From: Streptomyces sp. S.PB5
Lineage (GTDB): Bacteria; Actinomycetota; Actinomycetes; Streptomycetales; Streptomycetaceae
DNA length: 64,000 nucleotides
NCBI RefSeq assembly: GCF_030403745.1
Contig: NZ_JAQMWP010000007.1
Location: 1 to 64,000, forward strand
Direction: 5' to 3'
Shown: positions 8,163 through 15,690 of the stretch, in pieces
Numbering within the stretch: position 1 is the stretch's first letter
How the letters are laid out: every line of letters begins with the position of its first letter
Made by a program: the position numbers and the translations under genes
Notes under the pieces: model-generated
What the model was told of the DNA's origin: nothing
Database searches by the model: none
The model's input: the letters and a program-made list of their open reading frames with translations, nothing else

Positions 8163-8798
8163 GTGAACTTCGATGGAGAGACGATCCGCCTGACCCCGCT
8201 GGATAGCCGTCTTCATCTGATCGACCGCGGTCCTCTCGTGCTGGACGACATGAAGACCGCACTGGCGACCGAGCCTGATTCTCTACAGCGCGTCTCCGAG
8301 CAGCACGCAATCGAGGTTGCGGACGGGCATCCGGAGGAATGGCTGGAGTTCGAGGTAGAGCTCACCGAACTGGGGGAAACTGCACCGGCATCGCAGACGA
8401 TCAGTGATCTGGTGGTGGCCGTGACACGCACGTCTCACGCCGCGATCGAAGTGTGGGGTCCTGTCACATCCGGCAAGACGTGGCCGTACATCGTGGTCCC
8501 GTGGGTGGACTTCGAGACCATGGGTGCGAGTGCGGCGGCACGTGGCTCCAGGGTGAGCTTCGGGGGGAGCCTCTTCAAGGAGGTGTGGGGGTGGCACGGC
8601 GATCCGCCCACCGAATCGAATGGGCTTCAGGTGCCGTTCGCGCCGCTCCTCGACGTCCCAGCCGGAGCTTTGTGGGCAACCGGGTTCACTGATGTGCCTC
8701 CGCCTGCGGCTACGCCGCGCAGCGAGTGGGACGGGATCATCGAACGATCCGAGTGGAAGGGCTACATCCCCGGGCGTTCTCCCGCTGCTAGCCCCTGA
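8163..8798 (+). CDS. Protein of unknown function (211 aa)
   Basis: GTG 8163 is preceded by a strong GGAGGAG site at 8147-8153, which is why it was preferred over an upstream ATG in the same frame. The product is an acidic soluble protein without signal peptide or membrane segment and rich in Trp in its C-terminal half (VWGWHG, EWDG, EWKG). No family was recognised. It is separated from aspS2 by the divergent leader and converges on the gene ending at 8853. Codon use is Streptomyces-like. Confidence 0.6.
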   Translation: MNFDGETIRLTPLDSRLHLIDRGPLVLDDMKTALATEPDSLQRVSEQHAIEVADGHPEEWLEFEVELTELGETAPASQTISDLVVAVTRTSHAAIEVWGPVTSGKTWPYIVVPWVDFETMGASAAARGSRVSFGGSLFKEVWGWHGDPPTESNGLQVPFAPLLDVPAGALWATGFTDVPPPAATPRSEWDGIIERSEWKGYIPGRSPAASP

Positions 8799-8852
8799 CC
8801 GGAGTCCTCACCGGATGTCTCCTGAGGCGTGCGGTGTGATGCCAGCGGCGGG

Positions 8853-9512
8853 TCAGGCGCGAAGCCGCCGGTAGGCGAGCTGTACGGCTTCGATGTAGTG
8901 GGTGAACTCCTCCGTGGTGTGCTGCCTGTTGGAGGCACTCATGTCGCCGTTGCGGAAGAAGGCTGCACGCTGAGCTGTCGACAGCTCCAACTGGACGCCG
9001 TACCCGGAGAGGTTTCGGTTGCAGATGTTCTGCGGGTTGCGTCCTGCGCGCTCGACGGCGGCATCGGTGACGGCGAAGCCCGCGTGCTGAAGTGATCGCT
9101 TCACCCACATCTTGAACTGGTCATCGAGCCCTCCGACTTCGGTGATCTTCTGGGTGCTGTGGAATCCGTGCCAGGACACGGTGCGCACCATGCTGTGCTG
9201 CAGGGCGACGCAGCGAGGTTCGTCGAAGTGGCTTGAGGTGACGTGCAGATCTCGGTTGCTGGAGGCCTTCTTCTTGCCGCGGAACGAGTAGTAGTTGTGG
9301 CTGTCTCCTGCGGCAGCGTTCGCGGCCTCCGTGGTGCCGACTTCGATGCCACCGCCGTGGACGGCTATGTGCGCTAGATCGGAGCCTGGGGCGGGGCGTA
9401 GCTCTCGGGCCCAGGCGACTCCTTCGGTTTCGTGGGCGGCGAGTTCGGCGAAGTTGTCGTACGTGTCGCGGGTTGTGGCGAGGTCTGCTTCATTGAGCAG
9501 GGCGGTGTTCAC
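8853..9512 (-). CDS. Poly-gamma-glutamate hydrolase family protein (phage PghP-like)
   Basis: 219 residues from GTG 9512, with GGAG about 8 bases upstream; a longer frame would overlap the preceding gene. The segments YDNFAELAAHE, IAVHGGGIEVGT and HNYYSFRG, then LHVTSSHFDEPRC with later His residues, fit the zinc-dependent phage gamma-polyglutamate hydrolase (DUF867) family, which degrades capsular poly-gamma-glutamate around host cells. Family knowledge suggests a single metallo-exopeptidase-like domain and this is full length. It is the last gene of the leftward series, and its presence supports a phage origin of the element. Confidence 0.75.
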   Translation of the reverse strand: MNTALLNEADLATTRDTYDNFAELAAHETEGVAWARELRPAPGSDLAHIAVHGGGIEVGTTEAANAAAGDSHNYYSFRGKKKASSNRDLHVTSSHFDEPRCVALQHSMVRTVSWHGFHSTQKITEVGGLDDQFKMWVKRSLQHAGFAVTDAAVERAGRNPQNICNRNLSGYGVQLELSTAQRAAFFRNGDMSASNRQHTTEEFTHYIEAVQLAYRRLRA

Positions 9513-9549
9513 GATGTCGGCTCCGGAGGCGGTGCTGCGTGGCGAGCGG

Positions 9550-9816
9550 TTACTGCCGGGTGGTGCTGATGTAGCAGGCGTAGACGCTGGCGGTGCCGTC
9601 GTCGGCGAGGCGGGCGGTGGCATCGAATGCGCCAGCCGGGCGGAAGGCGCTGTGACGGCCGGTCCGGATGCGGTACGCGAGGTTGGTGGCCCGGTTCAGG
9701 TTGCCGAGGGTCTCGATGTGCGCCCACTCGTCCGGGTGTTCGCGGAGGGCCTGGGCGGTGTCGTACGCCTCCTGGCTGCGGGTTGGGGCAGGCAGGGGTT
9801 CGAAGCGGGCGTGCAT
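9550..9816 (-). CDS. Small protein of unknown function (88 aa)
   Basis: ATG 9816 directly follows the stop of the preceding gene, implying coupled translation. The sequence (EAYDTAQALREHPDEW, GAFDATARLADDG) is mixed charged and hydrophobic with no transmembrane segment and no recognised domain. It sits between another small protein and the poly-gamma-glutamate hydrolase, spaced by 37 bp from the latter. The call rests on frame, spacing and composition. Confidence 0.55.
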   Translation of the reverse strand: MHARFEPLPAPTRSQEAYDTAQALREHPDEWAHIETLGNLNRATNLAYRIRTGRHSAFRPAGAFDATARLADDGTASVYACYISTTRQ

Positions 9817-10047
9817 TCAGCGGTCTCCGGCGGTCGGCAGGGCCGCTTCGGCGAGTTCCCGGATGCGGGCTGCTGTGCGCCACGGGGCGTCGGAGAGGTG
9901 TTCGCACAGCTCGTTGGCTAGGCGGGCGACTTCGGCGAGGACCAGCTCGGTGCCTGTGCTTGGCGTGGGGGTGCTCTGCTCGCGGTCCGGGCCGAGCGGC
10001 GTGGAGGGTGCCGTCGTGTGGTTGGTCGCGCGAGCAGAGTGATTCAT
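9817..10047 (-). CDS. Small protein of unknown function (76 aa)
   Basis: The product has a disordered Ser/Thr/Pro-rich N-terminal half and a helical C-terminal half (ELVLAEVARLANELCEHL). No family was recognised. The stop abuts the ATG of the next gene, so it belongs to the same leftward operon. Small proteins of this sort are typical of actinophage early regions. Confidence 0.5.
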   Translation of the reverse strand: MNHSARATNHTTAPSTPLGPDREQSTPTPSTGTELVLAEVARLANELCEHLSDAPWRTAARIRELAEAALPTAGDR

Positions 10048-10068
10048 GGCGGTTGTTCCCTGGGGTGG

Positions 10069-10188
10069 TCAGCGGTTGTTGCAGCGGCAGGTGTTGGTGA
10101 TGGGGTTGAACCAACTGTCGCAGGAGTTGCACCACGTGGCTCCGGGCATCGGAGGGATCGCGGAGTGCTGCTTGGGATGGTCGTGCAC
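10069..10188 (-). CDS. 39-residue Cys-rich peptide, putative zinc finger
   Basis: GTG 10188 is preceded by an AGGA site. The 39 residues contain CNSC and CRC separated by about ten residues (WFNPITNT between them), enough to bind one zinc ion. It fills an otherwise empty gap between two same-strand genes. Similar miniature zinc proteins are frequent in phage operons. Coding status is inferred from spacing and motif only. Confidence 0.42.
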   Translation of the reverse strand: MHDHPKQHSAIPPMPGATWCNSCDSWFNPITNTCRCNNR

Positions 10189-10205
10189 GGGGTCTGTTTC
10201 CTTTG

Positions 10206-10526
10206 TCAGAAGCTGTCGGGTAGTTGGGCGCGGGGGCCGTCGGGGGCGAGGACGTTCACGATGTGGTCGAGGTCTTTGGGCCGCCACAGTGCGGCTTCGA
10301 GGCCGCAGGCGGCGAGGTGCTTGAGCCAGTCGCGCTGAGCGGGGCGGATGCGTCCGGTGTCGGACTTGAACTCGGCGAAGATGATGCGTTTGGCCTTGGG
10401 GTGTCCGTAGACCTCGTCGGGCCATCCTGCGTCGCTGCGCTGCGAGTTGTGGGTGTGGTACGTGAGAGTCCAGCCGCGGAGGGCTGCGATCTTGCGGACA
10501 TGCCGGCGGAACTGTTCCTCGGTCAC
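10206..10526 (-). CDS. VRR-NUC domain nuclease-like protein
   Basis: 106 residues from GTG 10526, whose GTGA overlaps the stop of the previous gene. It shows the compact VRR-NUC plan: a GWPDEVYGHP segment, then IIFAEFKSDTGRIRPAQRDWLKHL, in which D, E-x-K and Q-x-x-W match the PD-(D/E)xK nuclease core. Phage VRR-NUC proteins are often Holliday-junction or recombination nucleases. The length fits a stand-alone domain, as in phages. It lies in the element's leftward operon. Confidence 0.75.
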   Translation of the reverse strand: MTEEQFRRHVRKIAALRGWTLTYHTHNSQRSDAGWPDEVYGHPKAKRIIFAEFKSDTGRIRPAQRDWLKHLAACGLEAALWRPKDLDHIVNVLAPDGPRAQLPDSF

Positions 10527-10801
10527 GCGGCCCGCCTGCGGCGCGGGACGTCGGCCTCCAGTAGGGCGGCGAGATGCGCGGCGGCGTCCGGGTCCGGTCG
10601 CGGCTGGCGCCGCACGGCGGGCGCGGCCGCCAGCGCGGGGCGGCGGTGGCGTTCCTTGAGGAGTTCGGGCAGCGGGCGCTTCGTTTCCTCCCACAGGATC
10701 TCCTGCAGGGAGCGACCGTATCGCTCGAGGACGAGCGCCTCGTAGAGGGCGTCGTCGTGGCTCGTGTGGCGCATGTCGTGGTGGTTGTTCAGGGCAGGCA
10801 T
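10523..10801 (-). CDS. Small protein of unknown function (92 aa), coupled to VRR-NUC
   Basis: ATG 10801 has GGAG about 8 bases upstream. The N-terminal half is His-rich (NNHHDMRHTSHDD), then comes a helical charged segment (SLQEILWEETKRPLPELL) and an Arg/Pro/Ala-rich tail. No domain was recognised. Overlap with the VRR-NUC start suggests a functional partner, for instance a DNA-binding accessory, but that is inference. Confidence 0.5.
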   Translation of the reverse strand: MPALNNHHDMRHTSHDDALYEALVLERYGRSLQEILWEETKRPLPELLKERHRRPALAAAPAVRRQPRPDPDAAAHLAALLEADVPRRRRAA

Positions 10802-10820
10802 GTTGGTTGCTCCATGGGTT

Positions 10821-10854
10821 GGCCGGGACCCGCAGGGGGGTGCGGGTCCCGGCC
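10821..10854 (-). terminator. Strong GC-rich hairpin, probable terminator
   Basis: GGCCGGGACCCGCA (10821-10834) and its exact complement TGCGGGTCCCGGCC (10841-10854) flank GGGGGG. It lies between the gene ending at 11007 and the start at 10801, so it could attenuate the leftward transcript. There is no clear T-run, which is common in Streptomyces. Confidence 0.55.
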
Positions 10855-11006
10855 GGAGGGGTGGCTCGTATCTGACGAGCCGTTCCGGGCGGGCGGGGCG
10901 CGGGGGGTCGCTGCCCGTCCGGAGGTGTGGGTGGATGGTCGGGCCGTGCCAGGGCCTGACATCACTCAGAACCTAACACGAAGATGTGCACTGACCTATT
11001 TCTGGG

Positions 11007-11198
11007 TCAGTCGACGATGGCGAGCTCGTCGGGCTCGTACGGGAGGGGTTTGGGTGCGCCGGGCCACTGCACCATCACGAGCCTCCGCCCGCTGATGGGG
11101 TCGGTGGCGTGTCCGCGCACTTCACCGAAGGGGCGGAGCATGCCCTTGGGGATCGGCCGGGCGAGCGTCACGCCGGTGCGCTTCTCGAAGTCTTCCAT
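11007..11198 (-). CDS. Small protein of unknown function (63 aa)
   Basis: ATG 11198 follows a GGAGG site 6-8 bases upstream. The peptide begins MEDFEKRTGVTLARPIPKG and ends in an acidic tail. No family recognised. A longer open frame upstream in the same phase is a shadow of neighbouring genes. It sits in the leftward operon just before the hairpin at 10821-10854. Confidence 0.5.
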   Translation of the reverse strand: MEDFEKRTGVTLARPIPKGMLRPFGEVRGHATDPISGRRLVMVQWPGAPKPLPYEPDELAIVD

Positions 11199-11215
11199 GC
11201 TGGCCTCCTGGCTGT

Positions 11216-11482
11216 TCAGGTAAGGGAGTTGCGGGCGATGAGGGTGAGTGCGTGACCCCACTGTTCCGTGACCGGTTCGTCGAAGGTGAAGCCCGAGCCG
11301 GGGGCTTCGAGTTCGGCGACCCGCCAGTCCGCGCAGGTGCCGACGGGCGGGTGCTCGAAGTGCTGGATGGTGCCGTCGTGCAAGGTGATGGCGAGGCGGA
11401 TCGCGCCACTGGGGCTGAGGGTCGCGCTGGTCTTGCTGCTTGCGACCAGGGCTTCCGCGGTGAGCGAGTCTCCGAGGATCAC
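11216..11482 (-). CDS. Small protein of unknown function (88 aa)
   Basis: GTG 11482 start. The sequence is beta-rich in character (IRLAITLHDGTIQHFEH, GSGFTFDEPV) and lacks membrane segments or cysteine motifs. It is 17 bp from the next gene and 33 bp from the previous one. No homologous family was recognised; coding status is supported by operon packing. Confidence 0.5.
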   Translation of the reverse strand: MILGDSLTAEALVASSKTSATLSPSGAIRLAITLHDGTIQHFEHPPVGTCADWRVAELEAPGSGFTFDEPVTEQWGHALTLIARNSLT

Positions 11483-11515
11483 TGAATCTCCATTTAGGTA
11501 GTGGCCTATTTTTTG

Positions 11516-11758
11516 TCAGGCGAGGATGGCGAAGCCTTCGCAAACGGGACAGGTGTCGCCCGTGCTGGGGCTGGTGCCGTCGCTGCACGCGGGGCAGGGC
11601 AGGTACCGGCCGGTCCCGTGACAGGTGTCGCACTCGCGGATGTGCTCGTACGGCCCGTGCAGGTAGGTGACGGTGCCGCCGCCCTCGCATTCGCCGCATT
11701 CCGGGGCGTGGGCGCCGGTGACGGTGATCGCGTCGATGATTGCCGGAGTGGCGAACAA
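11516..11758 (-). CDS. DnaJ-type cysteine-rich zinc-finger small protein
   Basis: 80 residues from TTG 11758, supported by GGAGGAG just upstream. Four CxxC units are visible: CGECEGGG, CDTCHGTG, CPACSDG and CPVCEG. This is the repeat pattern of the DnaJ central zinc domain, which binds two zinc ions. Stand-alone copies occur in phages and Streptomyces elements, probably as DNA- or protein-binding adaptors. Its own promoter is the 51-bp repeat at 11796-11846, so it likely heads the leftward transcript covering the small genes down to about 8.85 kb. Confidence 0.65.
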   Translation of the reverse strand: MFATPAIIDAITVTGAHAPECGECEGGGTVTYLHGPYEHIRECDTCHGTGRYLPCPACSDGTSPSTGDTCPVCEGFAILA

Positions 11759-11790
11759 CCGCTCCTCCTCTGCTGGTTAGGTCGGTGCGG

Positions 11791-12597
11791 TTACCCCCTC
11801 ACCTCTTGAGTTAATTCTACTATCCAGGGTAGGGGTGTCCACTCCCCGCAAGTGATCTCCGCCACGCCCTCAAGGTGCTCCGCGGCGAACAGGCCCTCCT
11901 GCACGGGCTCTTCCTGCGGCTCGGGATCGGCGGCGAGATGCTCTATGTGCTCGGCGAGCGTCCAGCCGAGCCATCGCCACTGGGGGAGAAGCGGCCTCGG
12001 CGAAGGGCCGCTGCCGCACACCAGGGAGGTGACGCCTGCCGCGCGGGCCGCGTTCACGACGGGCGTGCGCTCCAGGATCAGTAGGTGCGGTCTGACGCGG
12101 TGGACTGTGGTGTCGTCCAGCCACACCTCGCAGTACGGCCGGTCCAGACGCGTGAGCATCGCCAGACGGTGAATGTCGCCCCAAGCCAGGTGCAGACCAC
12201 CGGGTTTGACCCACAGCCAGGTCCCCGGCCGGATGTCTCCGGGCCCGCTCGGTGTGTGCGCGAACGGAGGGCGCTGGCGGCGCCTGCGTCTCGGCGGGGC
12301 CGGACGGGACGGCGGGTAGTGCGGGTGCGCATGGTGGTACTGGTGCAGTTCTTCGGCGAGCGCGGCCATCTGGTCGGCGTGGCTGTAGCAGCGGGGGCCG
12401 GTGTGCCAGCGGCGCGGCTTGCTCTTCTCCCAGTACATCGGTGAACCGCACTGGCAACGGCCTGCGGTGAGGTACGGCTCGGCTGTCCCGCACGGCCAGG
12501 CGCTGTTGCAGGCTCGGCATGTCCAAGGCGTGGTAGCCGAGTTCGGCAGATGCGCGTCCGGCAGGAAGAACGGCCGCGGCGGGGTGTACGTCGCCAC
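11791..12597 (-). CDS. Protein of unknown function with N-terminal Cys motifs (268 aa)
   Basis: GTG 12597 begins 3 bp after the previous stop. The N-terminal 60 residues contain CRACNSAWPC and CQCG plus a later Cys, suggesting a zinc ribbon. The middle is Pro/Arg-rich and the C-terminal half is Trp-rich (WLWVKPGG, WRWLGWTL) with an acidic end. No family recognised. Its last codons overlap the promoter repeat of the next transcript, a compact arrangement typical of phage genomes. Confidence 0.55.
   Translation of the reverse strand: MATYTPPRPFFLPDAHLPNSATTPWTCRACNSAWPCGTAEPYLTAGRCQCGSPMYWEKSKPRRWHTGPRCYSHADQMAALAEELHQYHHAHPHYPPSRPAPPRRRRRQRPPFAHTPSGPGDIRPGTWLWVKPGGLHLAWGDIHRLAMLTRLDRPYCEVWLDDTTVHRVRPHLLILERTPVVNAARAAGVTSLVCGSGPSPRPLLPQWRWLGWTLAEHIEHLAADPEPQEEPVQEGLFAAEHLEGVAEITCGEWTPLPWIVELTQEVRG
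11796..11846 (-). promoter_or_regulatory. 51-bp promoter repeat, copy 1
   Basis: On the minus strand it holds a -35 TGGACA (11841-11836), a 16-base spacer and a -10 TAGAAT (11819-11814), then a conserved TAACTCAAGAG. It matches copy 2 at 15538-15588 at 45 of 51 positions, with differences mainly in the spacer. The -10 is 56 bp from the TTG at 11758. It lies inside the 3' end of the gene 11791-12597. Confidence 0.7.
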
Positions 12598-12601
12598 GAT
12601 G

Positions 12602-13474
12602 TCAGTCCCCTGTGTGCGCGGTCAGAGCTGCGGCCGCGTTCTGGACCTGCCTGGCCGTCCAGGACGATCCGCTGAACTCCAGGCGAGCGAGGACCTCGCC
12701 GCCCTCCGCCAAGGTGACACTGCACGCCCCCTTGTTCACCCGGAGCCGCAGGTGCCGGCTACGGCTGTGGTCCTGTGGGAGGTGAAGCTGTGGCCAGCCC
12801 AGTGCCACCGCGTCGTCGGGGTTCTCTGGGGTGTGGTGACCGACCGAGTTGAGCAGCGCCTCGTCGTGGCGGCATCGGCTGTAGCAGGTGAGCAGGGCCG
12901 CCCGCGTGCCGTTCACGAAGAAGGCGTGGCGAGTGGAGGTCTGGCGGGGCTTGGTGCGGACCTCGACGTGCGGCGCCGCCGCGTGCGCGGTGCGGTGGAG
13001 CCAGAACCCGTCGCCGAGCTCGTCCCGGTGTCGGCGGCCGAGCACCCAGCCCTTGACGTGCAGGATGCGCCGCCAAGTCCATTTCTGTCCGTTGCTGCGG
13101 TACTGCGGGTCTTCTGGCTGGTCGGTCATCCACAGCGTGGTGACCGGCGTGGCGTTGAACGACGCGTCCGGGTTGACGGTCGTGTCGATACGGACCAGGA
13201 CACGTGGGCTGTTGAAGGTGATCTGCTCGGTGGAGGTGTCCAGTTCGGTCAACACCGGGCAGGCCTCGCAGTCCGGCTTGCGCTGAACGCAGGGTCCGAA
13301 GCCGCCCCACCGGGCGCGGCGGGTGTCGTAGCTCTCGAAGAGCGTCGGGTACGAGGTGGGTATCAGGGCGCACTGCGCGCCGCCCGTCCAGATGTGGGCG
13401 TTCAGGCTGAGGCGGTTGAATCCCTTGCCATCGGCGGGTCGTGTCGGTGCTGGCGCAGGCAGGTAGATCGGCAT
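12602..13474 (-). CDS. Protein of unknown function (290 aa)
   Basis: Starts at ATG 13474. Notable features are a cysteine group (FGPCVQRKPDCEACPVL) that could bind a metal, a region rich in Trp and charged residues (WTWRRILHVKGWVLGRRHRD), and a C-terminal beta-like part ending in an alanine-rich helix. There is no signal peptide or transmembrane helix. I do not recognise the family. Same-strand spacing puts it in the element's leftward series. Confidence 0.55.
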   Translation of the reverse strand: MPIYLPAPAPTRPADGKGFNRLSLNAHIWTGGAQCALIPTSYPTLFESYDTRRARWGGFGPCVQRKPDCEACPVLTELDTSTEQITFNSPRVLVRIDTTVNPDASFNATPVTTLWMTDQPEDPQYRSNGQKWTWRRILHVKGWVLGRRHRDELGDGFWLHRTAHAAAPHVEVRTKPRQTSTRHAFFVNGTRAALLTCYSRCRHDEALLNSVGHHTPENPDDAVALGWPQLHLPQDHSRSRHLRLRVNKGACSVTLAEGGEVLARLEFSGSSWTARQVQNAAAALTAHTGD

Positions 13475-13504
13475 GAAGGCTCTTACTGTGCAGGGGAGTT
13501 GAGG

Positions 13505-13876
13505 TCAGGAGGCGTTCTGCTCGCCTGGTGCGGCGTTGCCCTTGCCGGAGTGGAAGGCGAGGAGGGCGACGAGCGTGCGGTCGGCCCGGCGACCAGGGTG
13601 TTCCGCATAGAGCCGTCCCACGATGAACTCCTGCTCCAGGTGGCGTTCGAGATGGAGGAGCCAGCCTGCGACCGCGGTGATGGTGCTGTGCTCTGGCGTA
13701 TGGGCGTTGGGTTCTGTCGCGCCGTGCCAGGTCAGGATCACGGCTGGAATGTCGTCCAGCAGCGTGGGCTGCGCGCGCCAGCCCGGGCGGTCCTTGTCCG
13801 GCGAGTAGGACCTTATGTGGCGGCGGTGCAGGGCGCTTCGGACATCGCTGAGCAGCGTCTCGGTGCTCGTGCTCAC
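13505..13876 (-). CDS. Protein of unknown function (123 aa)
   Basis: GTG 13876 start. The sequence (LLSDVRSALHRRHIRSYS, AVAGWLLHLERHLEQEF) is mostly helical and soluble, with no cysteine motif. A spacing of 28-30 bp to both neighbours supports operon membership. No family recognised. Confidence 0.5.
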   Translation of the reverse strand: MSTSTETLLSDVRSALHRRHIRSYSPDKDRPGWRAQPTLLDDIPAVILTWHGATEPNAHTPEHSTITAVAGWLLHLERHLEQEFIVGRLYAEHPGRRADRTLVALLAFHSGKGNAAPGEQNAS

Positions 13877-13904
13877 AGACTTGCTCCTTGCAGGGGTGCG
13901 GGTG

Positions 13905-14123
13905 TCAGAACAGTTCTTCTTGACCGTCGATGTCGCCCGGCTGCTCGCGGCCGGACCGGCGCGGGCCGGGATCAGGGATGGTGTCGCCGAAGAGGGCGGC
14001 GGTGCCGAACGGGTCAGGTACGGCAGCGATCCGAGCGGGGCCCGCCTGTACGGGCAGCTCGTTGGGGGCCGCTGCGTCGAAGTCGGCGCGGCCCATGACG
14101 GTCCAGTCCCTGCGGGTGGTCAC
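13905..14123 (-). CDS. Small protein of unknown function (72 aa)
   Basis: GTG 14123 overlaps the stop of the previous gene by 4 bp (GTGA), so translation is coupled. The sequence opens TTRRDWTVMGRADFD and ends in an acidic, Gln-rich tail (DIDGQEELF). It is probably largely disordered. No family recognised. Confidence 0.5.
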   Translation of the reverse strand: MTTRRDWTVMGRADFDAAAPNELPVQAGPARIAAVPDPFGTAALFGDTIPDPGPRRSGREQPGDIDGQEELF

Positions 14124-14425
14124 TTGCTCTCCTTGTGAGGCTGGGCGGTCTCGGAGGCTTCGAGGACGGCGTCTGCCCAGTCCCGTATGAGTGCGGTCCC
14201 GGCCCGGCCTGCCGCCTCGCCCGGGGTGTGGCCGTCCTCGAGGGCCTTCAAGTAGCGGGCCGCGGTGACCTCCAGAGCGTTGGACGAGGTGAAGGTCCGC
14301 ATGAGGCGGTCGATGTTCGTGCCGTGCATGTGGTTGAGGGCCTTCGCGGCGAAGGCGACGATCATGCCGACGTCCTTGCCGAGCTGCTCGGCCTGGGCGG
14401 GGGTGAGGGGCGCGCTGTAGCGCAT
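14120..14425 (-). CDS. Helical protein of unknown function (101 aa)
   Basis: ATG 14425. The sequence looks all-helical and soluble (AEQLGKDVGMIVAFAAKAL, ALEVTAARYLKALED). It overlaps the next gene by 4 bp. It is the second gene downstream of the parB-like promoter. Function unknown. Confidence 0.5.
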   Translation of the reverse strand: MRYSAPLTPAQAEQLGKDVGMIVAFAAKALNHMHGTNIDRLMRTFTSSNALEVTAARYLKALEDGHTPGEAAGRAGTALIRDWADAVLEASETAQPHKESK

Positions 14426-14495
14426 GACGAACCTGCTCCTGTGCCGTGACGGGGTAATGGGGAGAAGGCGGCGCGGAGTTGTGGCCGCGCCGGCC

Positions 14496-14523
14496 GGGGT
14501 GCGGACGCGGTTGCCCGCACCCC
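14496..14523 (-). terminator. Hairpin downstream of the parB-like gene
   Basis: GGGGTGCGG (14496-14504) pairs exactly with CCGCACCCC (14515-14523) around a 10-base loop, 15 bp beyond the parB-like stop on the minus strand. It may separate that gene from the small genes beyond. No T-run is present. Confidence 0.45.
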
Positions 14524-14537
14524 CGGAGCTGAGCCGG

Positions 14538-15500
14538 TCAGGCCGCGACAGCCTCGCGCTCGTCGGCGACGTCAGACTCTTCGTTGTGGTCGGCCTCGGC
14601 CTCCGGGTTGACCGTGACCAACTGGCGGGCCTCGGCGTGCGCCTTGGCCTGCTTGAGCTGGAAGCGGGCCTTGGTCAGCGACTCGGCGACCCGGTCGAGC
14701 TGCTCCAGGCGGGCCCCGACCTGCGTCTCAAGAGTCTCGGCGAGCTTCAGCGGCTCGGTCTTGCCGATCTCGTCGAGCAGCGCCCGCACCTGCTCGATCT
14801 TGTCGAGCGTGCTGCGGGTCTTCTTCTGTGCGGCCGCGCGCTCGGTGCGCTGCTCCTCGGTCATCTCCTCGACGACCATGAGGACGGCCTGGTCCTGCTG
14901 CTGCTTCATCGCGTAGGCGAAATGCACGATCTCGTTGTCCGAGGCGAACTCGCCGCGCACGAACTTGCTGAGGACGGAGCCCTGGTTGGCGAGGTTGAGG
15001 GCGGCGATCTGCACGGCCGCCTGCGTGCCGATCTTCCCGTCCTGTACGAGCTCCTGGACCTCTATGCGCAGGTCCAGCAGCGCGAGGCGCAGCTTCACGT
15101 ACGTGGTGGTTTTCGCGAAGTCGGCGGCCACGGACTCGATGGTCGCGCCCTCCTCCTCGTCGAGGATCCGCTGGTAGCCGTGGGCCTCCTCGAACGGGGT
15201 CATGTCCTCGCGGGTGACGTTCTCGCTCATGGACCGCTTGAACCGCTGGAGTTCGTTCTTCTCGGAGATGATGTTGGCGCGGATCTTGGTGCGGCCGAGG
15301 ATCTGGTGGGCGCGGAAGCGGCGCTCGCCGGAGACGATCTCGTAGCCGCCCTGCTCGTTGTCGGGGCGGACCTCGATGTTCTGCATGAGGCCGTACTTGT
15401 CGATCGACGCGGCCAGCTCGTTCAGCGCGTCCTCGCTGAAGTACTCGCGCGGCTGGCGCGGGTTGCGGTGGACCTGGCTCATCTTGAGGACGCGCTGCAT
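14538..15500 (-). CDS. ParB/Spo0J-like DNA-binding protein
   Basis: 320 residues from ATG 15500. The N-terminal ParB/Srx domain has the HRNPRQPR motif (11-18) and GERRFRA (58-64), the CTP-binding/clamp signature. An HTH region follows (about 110-180), then a long Glu/Gln-rich helical C-terminus. A start at 15584 is rejected because it would fall within the -35 of the promoter repeat; TTGGAG precedes 15500. No parA is adjacent, so this may be a lone phage-type ParB acting in regulation or nucleic-acid binding rather than partition. Confidence 0.82.
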   Translation of the reverse strand: MQRVLKMSQVHRNPRQPREYFSEDALNELAASIDKYGLMQNIEVRPDNEQGGYEIVSGERRFRAHQILGRTKIRANIISEKNELQRFKRSMSENVTREDMTPFEEAHGYQRILDEEEGATIESVAADFAKTTTYVKLRLALLDLRIEVQELVQDGKIGTQAAVQIAALNLANQGSVLSKFVRGEFASDNEIVHFAYAMKQQQDQAVLMVVEEMTEEQRTERAAAQKKTRSTLDKIEQVRALLDEIGKTEPLKLAETLETQVGARLEQLDRVAESLTKARFQLKQAKAHAEARQLVTVNPEAEADHNEESDVADEREAVAA

Positions 15501-15537
15501 TTCGGGCTCCAAGTGGTGCTGGTGAGGTTTCTTTTCT

Positions 15538-15588
15538 CCCTCATCTCTTGAGTTAATTCTACTATGCATAGAGGGGGTGTCCACTCCC
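15538..15588 (-). promoter_or_regulatory. 51-bp promoter repeat, copy 2, driving the parB-like gene
   Basis: The minus-strand -35 TGGACA (15583-15578) and -10 TAGAAT (15561-15556) have a 16-base spacer, identical in layout to copy 1. The -10 to start distance is also 56 bp. Conservation extends downstream of the -10 through TAACTCAAGAG, beyond what a sigma factor needs, so a regulator site is likely included. Confidence 0.72.
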
Positions 15589-15690
15589 GGTGTCCCACGC
15601 CAACGTGACCTCGACCACGTCCTTAAATGGGCTCTGGCATGCGGAAACGCTGATGGGTGCCGGGAGGATCCCGGCGCCCATCAGCATCAC

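Noticed and set aside
14538..15500. Complete plasmid-type partition system
   Set aside because: There is no ParA-like ATPase next to the ParB-like gene and no clear parS cluster was recognised.
15501..15584. Upstream ATG for the parB-like gene
   Set aside because: It coincides with the promoter repeat's -35; ATG 15500 has a proper ribosome site.
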